Shown here: positions 24,782 to 35,870 of the stretch, piece by piece
Layout of the letters: the number at the start of each line of letters is the position of its first letter
Numbering within the stretch: position 1 is the stretch's first letter
Assembly (NCBI RefSeq): GCF_017831975.1
Contig: NZ_JAFDSS010000001.1
Coordinates: 2,852,001-2,916,000, forward strand
Source of the DNA: Microbacterium terrae
GTDB taxonomy: Bacteria > Actinomycetota > Actinomycetes > Actinomycetales > Microbacteriaceae
Length of the DNA stretch: 64,000 bases
Direction: 5' to 3'
Notes under the pieces: model-generated
What the model was told of the DNA's origin: nothing
Seen by the model: the letters and a program-made list of their open reading frames with translations, nothing else
Databases searched by the model: none
Program-made: the position numbers and the translations under genes

Positions 24782-27637
24782 TCAGCGCGTCCCCACCAGG
24801 TGGTGTTCGAGCCCGATCGACACGATCGGAGCTCCGTCGGGTACGAGATCGGCGCCGCCGTCTTCCTGTCGGCACGCGAGCACGATCGTCAGGTGCGAGT
24901 CCTCCCGCCGGCTGCGCGCGATCCCCGCGCGCAGCGCCGCCCGCACCCCGGGGTCGGAGATGTCGTCGACCGCATCGAGCATCAGCACGGCTGGCGCACC
25001 GCGCAGGGCGTCCTCGAGCGCAGCGACGGCGCCCGCGGCGTCGCCGAGGTGCACGTACGACGTGCGCGCACGCAGCGAGCTCGCCCGGACCGGCAGGACG
25101 AGCCCTGCGACCCGCAGCCTCACCGCCGTGGCCTCTGCCCGGCCGCCCAGCGCCGCCAGGAGCGCACTGCGGTGCGCCGGCTCGCCGCCGTGGACCAGGA
25201 GGACGCCACCCGCCGGCACCATGGCATCGACGGGTTCGGAATCGACGCCCACGACACGCATCCGCTCCGCCGCGATCGCGATCGCGATCCGATCGCCGCC
25301 CTCCGGCCAGCCGTCCAGGGCGAGCTCCTCGGCGAGTCCTTCCCCTTCGACGTCGAAGCTCGGCAGCAGGCGGTCCATCCAGCTCGGCATCCTCCACGCG
25401 AGCTCCCCGCACAGCACGAGGATCGCGGGGACGAGCGCCATCCGCACGATGAACGCATCGATGACGACGCCCACGGCGAGGCCGAACGCGATGGGCTTGA
25501 TGTTCGCATCGCCCTCCGGCACGAAGGCCGCGAACACGGCGAACATGATCGTCGCGGCCGCGGTGACGACCCTGGCCGATGCCGCGAACCCGCGATCGAC
25601 GGCCTCTTCCGCGTCACCGTGGTGGACGTAGTGCTCCCGCATGCGCGAGACGAGGAACACCTCGTAGTCCATCGCCAGCCCGAAGAGCACTCCCATGAGG
25701 ATGATGGGCATGAAGCTGACGACCGCGCCGATGCCCTGCACATTCAGCGGGCCGGCGAGGAAGCCGTCCACGAACACGAGGCTCGTGAGGCCGAACGCCG
25801 CGGCGATCGACAGCACGTACCCGAGCGCCGCGGTGACCGGGACGATGATCGAGCGGAAGACGATCGCCAGCAGGATGAGCGAGAGCCCGACGACGACGAT
25901 CCCGAAGGGCAGGAGCGCGCCGGCGAGCCGGGCGGAGATGTCGATCGCGGCAGCGGTGTATCCGGTGACCGAGAGGTCGACGCCGTACTCCTCGGCGAAG
26001 TGGTCGTGCATCGATCGGAGGGTCGCGACGAGCTCCTCGGTCGCCTCGGAGCTCGGCGAGCCAACCGAGATCACCTGCACGATCCCGGTGTCGCCCGACT
26101 CGTTCGGGGTCGCGAGCGGAACCGACTCCACACCCGGCACCGTGCTGATCTCGGAGCCGAGATCGTCCATCAGCGCAACCGGGTCGGAACTCTGGATCAC
26201 CGAACCCGTCACGAGCAGCGGACCGTTGTACCCCGGGCCGAAGTTCTCGGTGATGAGGTCGTACGCGATCCTCCCGGGAGTCCCCTCGTCGAGCGAGCCT
26301 GCGTCGGGGAGGGCGAGGCGCAGGTGCGCGGCGGGCAGCGCGAGGGCGCCGAGCGCGACCACGATGAGTGCGATCGTGATGATCGGCCATCGCGTGACGG
26401 CGCGGACCCAGCCCCAGAAGAACCCGCGGGGTCGATCCGTGGGCTGCGCGGGTTCGAGGCTCGGGTCGAGGTCCTCCTCGGCGGCCTCTTCCGCCTCGGC
26501 ATCCCGCGCGACGGTGGCGTCGTCGACACCGTCGCCGGCCGGATCGTCGCCGCCATCGCCTGCCGTGGCCGCCCCGGTGTCGTCCGCGACGGCGGGGCGG
26601 TGCGGGCGCAGCCGTCTCGGCAGCACCCGCCATCCCGCGAAGCCGAGCAACGCCGGAGTGAGGGTCAGCGAGATGACGACCGCGATCGAAACGGCCATCG
26701 CCGCCGCGAAGCCCATGGTCGTCAGGAACGGGATGCCGGCGACCGACAACCCGGCGAGCGCGATGACGACCGTGGCTGCGGCGAAGACGACAGCCGACCC
26801 CGAGGTCGCAACCGCGCGAGCAGCGGACTCCTCGGGTTCGATCCCACGCGCGAGCTGCTCGCGGTGGCGCGCGAGGATGAACAGCGAGTAGTCGATGCCG
26901 ACGGCAAGACCCAGCATGAGCGCCAGCAGGGGTGTCGTGGAGGTGATCGTCAGGAACCGGGTCGCCGCCAAGACGATCGAGAGTGAGGCCCCGACGCCGA
27001 GCAGCGCCGTGAGCAGCGGGAGTCCCGCCGCGACGAGGGCCCCGAAGGTGATGAGCAGCACCACGAAGGCGATCGCGATGCCGAGCAGCTCGGTGATGCT
27101 GATGCCCGTGGAGCTCTGCGAGAAGAGCTGACCACCCACGGCGACCTCGCTCCCCGCCGGAAGTGCGGCTTCGAGCGACGAGCCGGCATCCTGAAGCGCA
27201 GCCGACGTCGTCGGAAGAACCGCGCTCGCGGCCACCGACAGCTGGATCGGCACGAGCACCGCCGTGCCATCGGTGGAGATGCCGGCCGAGGAGGACGAGG
27301 AGTAGGGCGATGTCGCCGCCAGCACCTGCGGGATCCCCGCGATCCGGGTCACCGCGGCCTCGACCGCGGTCTGGAACGCCGGGTCGGTGACGTCGCCGCC
27401 CTCCGGCGCGACGGCGATCAGCTGCGCGGACGTTCCCGTGACCTGCGGGAAGGTGCGAGCGAGCGAATCGAGAGCCTCCTGTGACTCGGTCCCCGGAATG
27501 GCATACGTGTTGTTGGTGCCCATGCCGATCGATCCGGCGACCGCGAAGAGCACGACGAGCGCGCCGGTCCACACCAGCACCATCCGCACCCGCGCACGGA
27601 AGGCCCAGCGACCGAGCGCGTACAGGGCTGACGACAC
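24782..27637 (-). CDS. MMPL/RND-family transporter with a degenerate ABC-ATPase-like C-terminal domain
   Basis: A 951-residue RND-type exporter of the MMPL family. Two halves are visible, each with a large extracellular loop and a bundle of membrane segments carrying the signature GIDYSLFILARHRE (first half) and AMDYEVFLVSRMRE (second half), whose Asp-Tyr pairs drive proton coupling. The last ~200 residues are cytoplasmic and resemble an ABC ATPase: a Walker A-like loop reading VHGGEPAHRSALLAALGG without the GKS/T residues, and a Walker B-like strand PAVLMLDAVDDISD. This domain is probably structural. The GTG at 27637 has GAGGGGGG a few bases upstream and avoids a 32-residue Arg-rich extension. 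It is the first gene of a pair with the YhgE/Pip gene; likely exports a lipid or other hydrophobic compound. Confidence 0.88.
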   Translation of the reverse strand: MSSALYALGRWAFRARVRMVLVWTGALVVLFAVAGSIGMGTNNTYAIPGTESQEALDSLARTFPQVTGTSAQLIAVAPEGGDVTDPAFQTAVEAAVTRIAGIPQVLAATSPYSSSSSAGISTDGTAVLVPIQLSVAASAVLPTTSAALQDAGSSLEAALPAGSEVAVGGQLFSQSSTGISITELLGIAIAFVVLLITFGALVAAGLPLLTALLGVGASLSIVLAATRFLTITSTTPLLALMLGLAVGIDYSLFILARHREQLARGIEPEESAARAVATSGSAVVFAAATVVIALAGLSVAGIPFLTTMGFAAAMAVSIAVVISLTLTPALLGFAGWRVLPRRLRPHRPAVADDTGAATAGDGGDDPAGDGVDDATVARDAEAEEAAEEDLDPSLEPAQPTDRPRGFFWGWVRAVTRWPIITIALIVVALGALALPAAHLRLALPDAGSLDEGTPGRIAYDLITENFGPGYNGPLLVTGSVIQSSDPVALMDDLGSEISTVPGVESVPLATPNESGDTGIVQVISVGSPSSEATEELVATLRSMHDHFAEEYGVDLSVTGYTAAAIDISARLAGALLPFGIVVVGLSLILLAIVFRSIIVPVTAALGYVLSIAAAFGLTSLVFVDGFLAGPLNVQGIGAVVSFMPIILMGVLFGLAMDYEVFLVSRMREHYVHHGDAEEAVDRGFAASARVVTAAATIMFAVFAAFVPEGDANIKPIAFGLAVGVVIDAFIVRMALVPAILVLCGELAWRMPSWMDRLLPSFDVEGEGLAEELALDGWPEGGDRIAIAIAAERMRVVGVDSEPVDAMVPAGGVLLVHGGEPAHRSALLAALGGRAEATAVRLRVAGLVLPVRASSLRARTSYVHLGDAAGAVAALEDALRGAPAVLMLDAVDDISDPGVRAALRAGIARSRREDSHLTIVLACRQEDGGADLVPDGAPIVSIGLEHHLVGTR

Positions 27638-27763
27638 GCAAACCCCCCTCGCTCGCGGACGCCGCCGACGGCCCCTTCTCAGGGCGCGAAGTCGCACGGT
27701 GGCCCCAGAGTAGGACTGTCGTCGGGCCTTCACAACGGGATCGGTGCCCGGCGGCCGCGGCCT

Positions 27764-29689
27764 CTACTCGGGCGAGTTGCCGGTGTCGCCGCCGTGGTCG
27801 AACGGCGAGACGACGCCCTCGTATGCGAGGTGCGAGACCATGCCGAGCGCGGCGTGCTCGAGGTTGTGGCAGTGATCCATCCAGATTCCGGGGTTGTCGG
27901 CGACCAGCGCGATCCGCCACACCTGCCCCGGCCCCACGGCGAACGAGTCGACCCACAGCGCTCCCTCGGGCGCCTTCCCGTCGACTTCGAGCACGAGCGC
28001 GCGGTGCCCGTGCGGGTGCATGGGGTGGGTCTCGTACCCGCGGTTGACGATGGTGAGCGCGACGATGTCGCCCTCACGCACGACGGTCGGCTCGATCTGC
28101 GGGAAGACCGCCCCGTCGATCGTGTACGCGTACGCGGGGCCGTTCGCGGTGAAGCGCGGCAGCCGGTCGAGCACGATCGTGCGATCGACGTCGAACGGGC
28201 CATCCGCCCAGTCGGGGAGCGGCGCGCTCCCGTAACGGAGTGGATCGAAGGATGCCGTCGGCGCGACCCGTGCGGGCTCGGCGGCGCCGTCGGCGGTCAC
28301 GAACGAGAGGCGGGCCGACCGCGAACCGGTGTCATCGATCCGGGCACCGGTCGACGGCATCCTGAATCCGATGTCGACGCGACCGCCCGCGGGGATCGAC
28401 ACCGACTCCGCGTCGAGGTCGCCGGGATCGGCGATCTCCGACCCGTCGATCGCCAGCACCCGGAACGCCGTTCCGCTCACCGCGACGGCACGGGTCACCT
28501 GGTCGGTGTTCGCCAGGCGCACGCGCACCTCGGCTCCCGGTGCCACGACATGGGTCGCCACCTCGTCGGTCGCCCCCATCACGAGCCGGCCGGCGAAGGT
28601 GTGCAGCGGCACCGCCAGATCGAGGTCGGGCGGGGCGGCACCGTCGTCCGGATGCACGACGAACATGCCGTACAGCCCTTTCACCACGCCCGTGGATGCG
28701 GCCTGGTGCGTGTGGTACCAGTAGGTGCCGGGCTGATCGGCGACGAAGCGGGAGGTGAACGAGTCGCCGGGGGCGACGGCATCCTGGGTCACTCCGGCGA
28801 CGCCGTCGTCGCCGTTGGGCACCGCGTACCCGTGCCAGTGCAGGGTGACGCCCTCGGCGATGTCGCGGTTGTTCAGCACCACCTCGACGAGGTCGCCCTG
28901 CGTGGCTTCGATCAGCCGGCCGCCGAGCTCGCCGAACGTCCACGCGGTCACGCTGTCTCCTGAGGGCAGCTCGTACGTCCCGGCGCGGGCGTCGAGCTCC
29001 ACCCTGACGTCGGCCGCCTCGGTGCGTTCTTCGCGGAGCTGCGTCACCGACACCGGGTCGGTTCCGGGGAACCCCTGCACCGGATCCTCCCCCGTGACAG
29101 CCTCATGGCCGTGGGCTGCGGTGTGGATGGGGTCGGGACCCGCGGCGCCGAGGGCGGTGAACGCGACCGACACGACCAGCACGCCGGCGACGCCGGCGGA
29201 CACGACGGCGAACGGACGGCGCGACGCGGGGCGCACCACGACGAGCGCGATGATCGCGATGGCTCCGAGTGAGAGCGCCCACGCGGCGGCCGCGGTCCAC
29301 CCCGAGAACGGCGCGCCGATCACGAAGGCTCCGAGCAGGCCCATCGCCGCGGCGACGACGCCCGTCCAGGCGGAGAGGCGGGTGGATGCCGATGCTCGCC
29401 GGCGGGCATCCACCCGCAGGTCCGCGATACCCGAAATCGCGAACCAGACGGCGCCTCCGAGAGCCAGAGGAGCCGCGAGCACCACACGGTCGGCGGCGAA
29501 CGACCAGTGATGCGTCCAGAGGGCCGCCGTGGCGGCGATGCCGCCGGCGACGGCGACCATCGCGCCCAAGGCCGGCGCCCACCACGCGGGTGAGCGGACC
29601 GGTCGCGACGAGGTCGCCACCGTCGCCCAGAGCGCTGCGCTCGCCACCCCCAGCGTGAGCGCGACGATCTGGGCGACGGAGGCCGTCAT
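27764..29689 (-). CDS. Multicopper oxidase fused to an N-terminal membrane domain
   Basis: A 641-residue protein. About six hydrophobic segments occupy residues 1-185. The remaining part is a multicopper oxidase with all copper-binding motifs: HWHGYAVP (near 283), WYHTHQAAS (near 325), HPMHPHGH (near 555) and HCHNLEHAALGM (near 606), which ends with the type 1 copper axial Met. It should oxidise metal ions or phenols outside the membrane with oxygen as acceptor. A poly-membrane domain in front of the oxidase is less common than a Tat signal peptide. The ATG lies four bases after the stop of the small membrane protein gene. In-frame upstream sequence is Arg-rich and belongs to that gene's other strand frame. 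The substrate (copper, manganese or organic) cannot be read from sequence. Confidence 0.9.
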   Translation of the reverse strand: MTASVAQIVALTLGVASAALWATVATSSRPVRSPAWWAPALGAMVAVAGGIAATAALWTHHWSFAADRVVLAAPLALGGAVWFAISGIADLRVDARRRASASTRLSAWTGVVAAAMGLLGAFVIGAPFSGWTAAAAWALSLGAIAIIALVVVRPASRRPFAVVSAGVAGVLVVSVAFTALGAAGPDPIHTAAHGHEAVTGEDPVQGFPGTDPVSVTQLREERTEAADVRVELDARAGTYELPSGDSVTAWTFGELGGRLIEATQGDLVEVVLNNRDIAEGVTLHWHGYAVPNGDDGVAGVTQDAVAPGDSFTSRFVADQPGTYWYHTHQAASTGVVKGLYGMFVVHPDDGAAPPDLDLAVPLHTFAGRLVMGATDEVATHVVAPGAEVRVRLANTDQVTRAVAVSGTAFRVLAIDGSEIADPGDLDAESVSIPAGGRVDIGFRMPSTGARIDDTGSRSARLSFVTADGAAEPARVAPTASFDPLRYGSAPLPDWADGPFDVDRTIVLDRLPRFTANGPAYAYTIDGAVFPQIEPTVVREGDIVALTIVNRGYETHPMHPHGHRALVLEVDGKAPEGALWVDSFAVGPGQVWRIALVADNPGIWMDHCHNLEHAALGMVSHLAYEGVVSPFDHGGDTGNSPE

Positions 29690-29693
29690 GGTG

Positions 29694-30236
29694 TCAGGGC
29701 GCGGGCTGGGCCGCGGGCGCCGTCTGCGCGGCGTCCGGCGCCGCGGCATCCGTCGCAGCGGCATCCGTCGCAGCGGCATCCGTCGCAGCGTCACCGGCAG
29801 GTGCCGACGCCTTCTCCCGCTTCGGCGTGCGGAAGGCGAGCACGAACGCGCGGCGGATGATCAGCCCCGTGACGAAGAGGATCGCCACACCGTTGAGGGC
29901 GTGCAGACTCACGGTCATCGTCGCGGCGAGCGGGATCTCGGCCGACTCGGGTCCGACGCCGAAGATGAGCCCCGTGATGATGAAGATCAGCGTCTGCAGG
30001 ATGAGCAGGCCGAAGGCGAGCACCGTGAGCCAGATCGTCTTCTTGCCTGCCCGGGCGATCGCCGCCGTGATGATGGAGAGGAGGAAGAGGATCGGGAGCA
30101 CCATCCGGCCGTTCATCGCGTGGACGATGAACAGTTCGTCCTCGGGATGGCTGAACACACCCAGCCCCGCGAAGTAGAACTGCAGGACGACGCTCGCAAC
30201 CGCGAGGATGCTGACGACGAAGAACACCTTGCGCAT
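29694..30236 (-). CDS. Small four-helix membrane protein (DUF6220-like)
   Basis: A 180-residue protein with four predicted membrane segments (residues about 5-25, 42-62, 68-90 and 105-128) and a cytoplasmic C-terminal tail of Ala, Thr, Asp and Pro. Conserved-looking features are FYFAGLGVFSHPED and VHAMNGRMVLP, with His and Asn in the second segment; the pattern fits the DUF6220 family of actinobacterial membrane proteins. The tail is encoded in part by three perfect copies of a 15-bp unit (29743-29787). ATG 30236 has GGAG six bases upstream. It precedes the multicopper oxidase by four bases and probably supports it, for instance in electron transfer or heme or copper handling; this is inferred from the gene order only. 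Confidence 0.75.
   Translation of the reverse strand: MRKVFFVVSILAVASVVLQFYFAGLGVFSHPEDELFIVHAMNGRMVLPILFLLSIITAAIARAGKKTIWLTVLAFGLLILQTLIFIITGLIFGVGPESAEIPLAATMTVSLHALNGVAILFVTGLIIRRAFVLAFRTPKREKASAPAGDAATDAAATDAAATDAAAPDAAQTAPAAQPAP
29743..29787. repeat. Three perfect 15-bp tandem repeats inside a coding region
   Basis: The unit GCGGCATCCGTCGCA occurs three times head to tail. It encodes the Ala/Thr/Asp tail of the small membrane protein on the minus strand, so copy-number change would keep the frame and alter tail length by five residues each time. Confidence 0.9.
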
Positions 30237-30296
30237 GACGCACTCCGATCCGTGGATGTCGCTCGCGCGGACGACTGGGTGTCGGTGGTGCGGGCG

Positions 30297-30343
30297 GTGG
30301 CGGCGGGAATCCCCTTGTGGACGAGAGAGGCTCCCGCCGCCAC
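30297..30343 (-). terminator. Hairpin downstream of the UvrA-like gene
   Basis: Perfect 12-bp inverted repeat GTGGCGGCGGGA / TCCCGCCGCCAC with a 23-base spacer, about 95 bases after the stop of the UvrA-like gene and 60 bases before the small membrane protein gene. It may be a terminator or a leader structure; no T-run is present. Confidence 0.45.
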
Positions 30344-30436
30344 GGTGATACATCTACGCGAAGCCGGTATCCGTGCGGTATCCATCGCCGCCGTCGTGCG
30401 CCGTCGCTCCCGGACTCCCGCGGGATCGCGCGGTCG

Positions 30437-32791
<2,355 letters not shown>

Positions 32792-32860
32792 GCGAACAGT
32801 CTGCCGGGGAATGCGGACAGCGCGCTTCCTCGATCCTGCTCGATGCCCCCGCGCCGCCCC

Positions 32861-32891
32861 GGTCGTCGAGCGAGCGGAGCGAGACGAAACG
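32861..32891. repeat. Single copy of a 31-bp palindrome-like intergenic repeat
   Basis: GGTCGTCGAGCGAGCGGAGC followed by GAGACGAAACG. The same sequence, with few changes, recurs six times inside the acylase gene (47345-47582). It lies just past the stop of the two-flavoenzyme gene. Confidence 0.8.
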
Positions 32892-32893
32892 CG

Positions 32894-35140
32894 TCAGACC
32901 GCGGCCGGCGCGATCGCGAAGTTGTCGCGGAACAGGCTGGTCGGGTCGTACTGCGCCTTGATCGCGCGCAGCCGCTCGAGCGTCGCGGGCGGGAACGCCT
33001 CGGCGATGCGCTCGGGGCGCAGCGACGAGTCGAAGCTCAGGTACATCCCCGTCGTGTGCTCGGCGAGGCTCTGCCACTGCGCGTCGAGGCGGTCGGGGTG
33101 CGACCCGAGGGCGACGACCGAGAAGTTCGCCGAGCGGTGCGCGTAGGCGGTGGCATCCTCGGCTACATCGGCGACCGCGCCGCCGACGGCGCGCAGCTGG
33201 AAGAACGGCACGGCGCCGGATTCGAGCATCCTCGCCGCCGCCTCGGCGAACGCCGGAGTGATGTGCTCGATCAGGGCCGAGCGCGAGTGCGGCTCGCCCG
33301 CGCCGTGCTGGGGTCCGAGGTCGGCGTTCGCCATCACCCGGGCGTACGGCGCCAGCTGCACCTGCTGCTGCACGAGCGGTGCCAGCTCGGCGAACGGCTG
33401 CAGTCGCTCGATGATGGTGTCGGGATCGTCGGAGTCGATCACGCCGTAGAGCTGCACGATCTGCGGCTGCCCGGGCCGCGGCGCCCCAGCGAGGAGGAAC
33501 ACGGTGAGGTCGCGATCGGCCTCCTCGACGACGCGTCCGTACCCCTCGAGGAACGCGGGCACGTCGTCGACCTGGAACGCCAGCTGCGCCCAGCCGACCT
33601 CGCCGACCTCATCGACCTCGAACTCGAACGCGGTCACGATGCCGACGTTGCCGCCGGCGCCGCGCACCGCCCAGAACAGATCGGCGTGGGTCGTGGCATC
33701 CGCCCGCACGATGCTCCCGTCGGCGAGCACGATCTCGGCGGCGCGCAGGTGGTCGATCGTCAGCCCGTGCTCCCGCGCGAGGAAGCCGATGCCGCCGGCC
33801 GTGGCGAGGCCGCCCACTCCGACGCCGCCGTAGTCGCCCGAGCTCAGCGCCCAGCCGTGCTCGGCGAGTGCCGCGGCGACCTCCATCCAGCGGGCGCCCG
33901 GGCCGATGCGCACGAGGCGCCGCTCCTCGTCGAGCACCTCGATCGCGTTGAGTCGGCGCAGGTCGATCACGATGCCGCCGTCGTTCGTGCTGCGGCCGCT
34001 GATGCCGTGGCCGCCGCTGCGGACGGCGAGGTCGTGCTCCGGATGCCGCCGCGCGAAGGCGACGGCCTCGGCGACCTGCTGCGCCGAGTCGGGCTGCAGC
34101 ACGATGCCCGGCGCGCCGCCGCGCATGTAGGTGGCGCGGACGTCGGCGTACCCGAAGTCGCCGGGTTCGATGGCCGTGAGCCCGGCGGGCACGTCGTTGT
34201 ACGCGATCCCGGCGCGGCGCGCGGCGAGCGCGGCCAGCGAGCGGGTCGCTGCCGCCGTCGTCCCCCGAGCCGCGCGCTCGCGCGCCACCTGATCGCGCAC
34301 CGCGGGTGCGACCTCCTCGCCGAAGAGCTGGAGGGTGCCCGGGTCGTCGGACGCCAGGATGAACGTGCCGATGCCGTCGTCGAGGGCGAGTGCGGCGAGC
34401 CGTTCGGCGAACTCGCCCGGATCGGCGGCGAGCTGCCCGATGTTGAGGAGGCGGCGGATCTCGCGCGCGTCGCGCCCCGCGCCCTCGGCCGCAGTGTCGA
34501 TCGCCGCGTTGCCCTTCGCGAGGTCTCCCGGCTGCATGTATCCGAGCGAGGGCAGCCAGCCGTCGCCCTGGCGGCCGGTGAGGGCGAGCATGCGCGGCTT
34601 GTAGGCGCCGATCCAGATCGGGAGGTCGTGCGCGGGGCGTGGCCCGCGCTTGGCGCCGTGCACGCGGTGATGCGTGCCGTCGGTGAACGCGCCGCGGCGC
34701 TCGCTCGTGTCCCACAGCTCGCGGATCACGTCGATCGCCTCGCCGAGGGCGGTCACCGCCTGCCCCGGGGTGAGCCGGGGCGCACCCATCGCCTCGATGG
34801 CGTCCCAGAAGCCGCCGGCGCCGAGACCGAGGGCGAACCTGCCGCCCGAGAGCAGATCGAGGCTGGCCGCCGAGCGGGCGATGACCGCCGGCGGGCGCAG
34901 CGGCACGTTGAGCACGTTCGGGGCGATGCGGATGCTCTCAGTGCGCGCCGCGACGAACGTCATGAGCGTCCACGTGTCGAGGAACGCGGGCTGGTACGGG
35001 TGGTCCTGGAAGGTGACGAGGTCGAGACCGGATGCCTCGGCCACCTGGCTCAGCAGGACGGGGCCCTCGGGGTTCGCGGCCGCGGGGGTGAGGAAAGCGC
35101 CGAATTCGAGGGGATGTCCGTAGTCCACGGTGTATTCCAA
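32894..35140 (-). CDS. Fusion of an LLM-class (luciferase-like) flavoenzyme and a BBE-type FAD oxidoreductase
   Basis: A 748-residue protein made of two complete enzyme folds. Residues about 10-300 form a luciferase-like TIM barrel (LEFGAFLTPAAAN, LLSGGRFALGLGAG, LPIWIGAYKPRML), which binds FMN or F420. Residues about 325-748 are a berberine-bridge-type FAD oxidase: IVLQPDSAQQVAEAV, the His loop VRSGGHGISGRS (a possible covalent FAD ligand), LATAGGIGFLAREHGLTIDH, LFWAVRGAGGNVGIV, and the C-terminal substrate/FAD segment FRDNFAI. The Cys used for bicovalent FAD in many BBE enzymes is not present at the GxxxGG loop. Each domain is normally a separate gene. Start is uncertain: TTG 35140 as listed, or GTG 35128, which lies closer to the LLM fold; neither has a clear ribosome-binding site. 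Substrates are unknown; a polyketide or aromatic redox step is possible. Confidence 0.85.
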   Translation of the reverse strand: MEYTVDYGHPLEFGAFLTPAAANPEGPVLLSQVAEASGLDLVTFQDHPYQPAFLDTWTLMTFVAARTESIRIAPNVLNVPLRPPAVIARSAASLDLLSGGRFALGLGAGGFWDAIEAMGAPRLTPGQAVTALGEAIDVIRELWDTSERRGAFTDGTHHRVHGAKRGPRPAHDLPIWIGAYKPRMLALTGRQGDGWLPSLGYMQPGDLAKGNAAIDTAAEGAGRDAREIRRLLNIGQLAADPGEFAERLAALALDDGIGTFILASDDPGTLQLFGEEVAPAVRDQVARERAARGTTAAATRSLAALAARRAGIAYNDVPAGLTAIEPGDFGYADVRATYMRGGAPGIVLQPDSAQQVAEAVAFARRHPEHDLAVRSGGHGISGRSTNDGGIVIDLRRLNAIEVLDEERRLVRIGPGARWMEVAAALAEHGWALSSGDYGGVGVGGLATAGGIGFLAREHGLTIDHLRAAEIVLADGSIVRADATTHADLFWAVRGAGGNVGIVTAFEFEVDEVGEVGWAQLAFQVDDVPAFLEGYGRVVEEADRDLTVFLLAGAPRPGQPQIVQLYGVIDSDDPDTIIERLQPFAELAPLVQQQVQLAPYARVMANADLGPQHGAGEPHSRSALIEHITPAFAEAAARMLESGAVPFFQLRAVGGAVADVAEDATAYAHRSANFSVVALGSHPDRLDAQWQSLAEHTTGMYLSFDSSLRPERIAEAFPPATLERLRAIKAQYDPTSLFRDNFAIAPAAV

Positions 35141-35168
35141 CGAATAGGTGCGACCCGTTGTTCCCGGA

Positions 35169-35741
35169 CTACACCGCGCGCCAGCATCCGTCGACGTGAT
35201 CGTCGACCATGCCCGCGGACTGCATCAGCGCATACATCGTGGTCGACCCGACGAAGCGGAAGCCGCGCTTCTTGAGCGCCTTGCTCATCGCGTCGGACTC
35301 GGCGGTCGTCGCGGGCACCTCGGCGAACGAGGACGGCCGGGCGCGGGATGCCGGCGCGAACGACCACAGGAAGGCGTCGAGCTCGCCCGGCTCGAGGTCG
35401 AGCATCAGCCGTGCGTTCGAGATCGTCGCCTCGATCTTGAGCCGATTGCGGATGATGCCCGCGTCGGCCATGAGACGCGCGATGTCGTCGTCGCCGAACG
35501 CGGCGATCGCCGCAGGCTCGAAGCCGGCGAACACCTCGCGGAAGCGGGGGCGCTTGCGCAGGATCGTGATCCAGCTGAGCCCCGCCTGGAACCCCTCGAG
35601 GCACATCTTCTCGAAGAGCGCGCGGTCGCCGTGGAGCGGCCGCCCCCACTCCTCGTCGTGATAGCGGCCGTACTCCGTGTCGTCGCCCACCCACGCGCAG
35701 CGGTCGAGTCCGTCGGGGCCGGTGCGCACGTCGAGGGTCAC
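35169..35741 (-). CDS. tag: DNA-3-methyladenine glycosylase I
   Basis: A 190-residue base-excision repair enzyme that removes 3-methyladenine from DNA. Family features are present: RCAWVGDD with the first zinc Cys, YHDEEWGRPLH, FEKMCLEGFQAGLSWITIL with the active-site Trp, GIIRNRLKI, and the C-terminal FVGSTTMYALMQS with the zinc-binding HVDGCW. GTG 35741 is preceded by a TANNNT -10 box (TAGGCT, complement of 35748-35753) six bases away, so the mRNA is probably leaderless. It is a separate transcription unit between the two-flavoenzyme gene and the acyl-CoA oxidase gene. Confidence 0.95.
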   Translation of the reverse strand: MTLDVRTGPDGLDRCAWVGDDTEYGRYHDEEWGRPLHGDRALFEKMCLEGFQAGLSWITILRKRPRFREVFAGFEPAAIAAFGDDDIARLMADAGIIRNRLKIEATISNARLMLDLEPGELDAFLWSFAPASRARPSSFAEVPATTAESDAMSKALKKRGFRFVGSTTMYALMQSAGMVDDHVDGCWRAV

Positions 35742-35747
35742 CCGGTC

Positions 35748-35753
35748 AGCCTA
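35748..35753 (-). promoter_or_regulatory. Predicted -10 box of tag (leaderless start)
   Basis: TAGGCT on the minus strand ends six bases before the GTG start of tag. No ribosome-binding site is present in the six bases between them, which supports a transcript that starts at the start codon. Confidence 0.45.
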
Positions 35754-35784
35754 TTCGCCCCCTCCGACCCGCCCTTTAACCTCA

Positions 35785-35866
35785 CGCGAGCGGGCATGTT
35801 CGCCCCGGGCGGGCACGACTGCCACGTGGACAAGGCGCCCGCTCGGGGCAAACATGCCCGCTCGCG
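35785..35866. repeat. 82-bp element with 30-bp imperfect terminal inverted repeats
   Basis: The arms 35785-35814 and 35837-35866 match over 30 bases with two mismatches; a 22-base spacer separates them. Each arm starts CGCGAGCGGGCATGTT. It lies between tag and the acyl-CoA oxidase gene and would fold as a very stable hairpin. Size and structure fit a REP-like or MITE-like palindromic element; it may also serve as a terminator for the oxidase gene. Confidence 0.85.
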
Positions 35867-35870
35867 AAGA

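Noticed and set aside
24359..26986. Plus-strand frame of 875 codons opposite the MMPL transporter gene
   Set aside because: Hydrophilic Arg/Asp/Glu/His-rich translation is a shadow of the membrane protein on the other strand.
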